Source: Leptospira ognonensis (GTDB lineage Bacteria; Spirochaetota; Leptospiria; Leptospirales; Leptospiraceae). Taken from it: DNA of 64,000 bases. The stretch spans positions 76,198 through 140,197 of the forward strand of contig NZ_RQGD01000023.1 of NCBI RefSeq assembly GCF_004770745.1, given 5' to 3'. Positions 63,879 through 64,000 of the stretch are shown here, piece after piece (position 1 is the stretch's first letter; every line of letters begins with the position of its first letter). The notes beneath the pieces are model-generated. The model made no database searches and was not told the DNA's origin. It was given only the letters and a program-made list of their open reading frames with translations. The translations under genes and the position numbers were made by a program.

Positions 63879-64000
63879 GTGCTTCAAAAAATACAGATTC
63901 TCTTTAAAGATCGTAGGGATAAGCACGGTCTATCGATTTTATCTCGCTCAAAAGTTTATCGGCTATTTAATTTTACTAAGGAAAATCCACTATATTATTT
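63879..64000 (+). CDS. Unknown gene continuing past the right edge
   Basis: A GTG two bases after the preceding stop opens a frame of about 40 codons without a stop to the end of the window. It reads MLQKIQILFKDRRDKHGLSI and onward, rich in Lys, Arg and Tyr. No ribosome site stands out, and too little is visible to assign a family. Another start further right is possible. Confidence 0.45.
   Translation, partial: MLQKIQILFKDRRDKHGLSILSRSKVYRLFNFTKENPLYY

Overview
The window looks like a stretch of Leptospira chromosome, or that of a very close relative. The DNA is moderately AT-rich. It carries FmdB, LpxI and LpxB next to a TolC-like channel, many small lipoproteins with relaxed lipoboxes, and an EPS-type MarR regulator heading a very long surface-polysaccharide locus. 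The genus call comes from protein families and gene order read by eye, not from a search. I cannot separate saprophytic from pathogenic species.

The first 30.6 kb are chromosomal housekeeping and envelope genes. A 5'-truncated unknown gene, a small unknown gene, an MFS exporter and a NUDIX hydrolase come first. A GST-like gene follows, then a plus-strand run of UvrD/Rep-type helicase, TPR lipoprotein, AsmA-like protein and lipoprotein. A long minus-strand block runs (in transcription order) from a receiver protein through an unknown gene, an LprI-like protein, a holin-like membrane protein, sucC, sucD, a TolC-like channel, an SH3b protein and an FmdB zinc ribbon to lpxI and lpxB. Next are an LhgO-type FAD oxidase, a lipoprotein with an exact metzincin motif, a beta-propeller protein, an SDR, fadH, an unlisted 59-residue lipoprotein, ndh, an acyl-CoA dehydrogenase, a DUF1801 protein, a PlsC-type acyltransferase and purU.

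From about 30.8 kb to the right edge everything is on the plus strand and devoted to a surface glycan, probably O-antigen. Block 1 (30.8-35.2 kb) is rmlA-rmlC-rmlD-GT2-rmlB, making dTDP-rhamnose and one polyprenyl-phosphate sugar transferase. Block 2 starts with the MarR regulator at 35.35 kb. It contains a complete GDP-D-glycero-D-manno-heptose set (gmhB, hddC, CBS-fused hddA, gmhA). Interleaved is a CMP-sugar cassette (NeuB fused to a TIM-barrel isomerase, a second TIM barrel, NeuA-like cytidylyltransferase, class III aminotransferase, VOC protein, methyltransferase, two SDRs) and a PglK/MsbA-like ABC exporter. Then comes a branched or amino deoxysugar cassette (C-methyltransferase, second RmlC, DegT aminotransferase, FdtA-like isomerase, reductase) with a sulfation pair (sulfotransferase and CysC). 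Glycosyltransferases, two MocA-type oxidoreductases, a NodB deacetylase and methyltransferases follow. The locus continues past the right edge; no Wzx, Wzy or ligase was seen inside the window.

The least expected signal is regulatory. Both polysaccharide blocks are preceded by the same arrangement: a GTTCA-N5-TGAAC palindrome exactly 8 nt upstream of an identical TTGACT box, then a 21-nt leader element (20 of 21 identical) resembling the enterobacterial JUMPstart/ops antitermination sequence. The MarR promoter has a second palindrome copy over its presumed -10. This suggests one regulator controlling both blocks, and possibly a processive-antitermination input for a roughly 28 kb unidirectional gene series.
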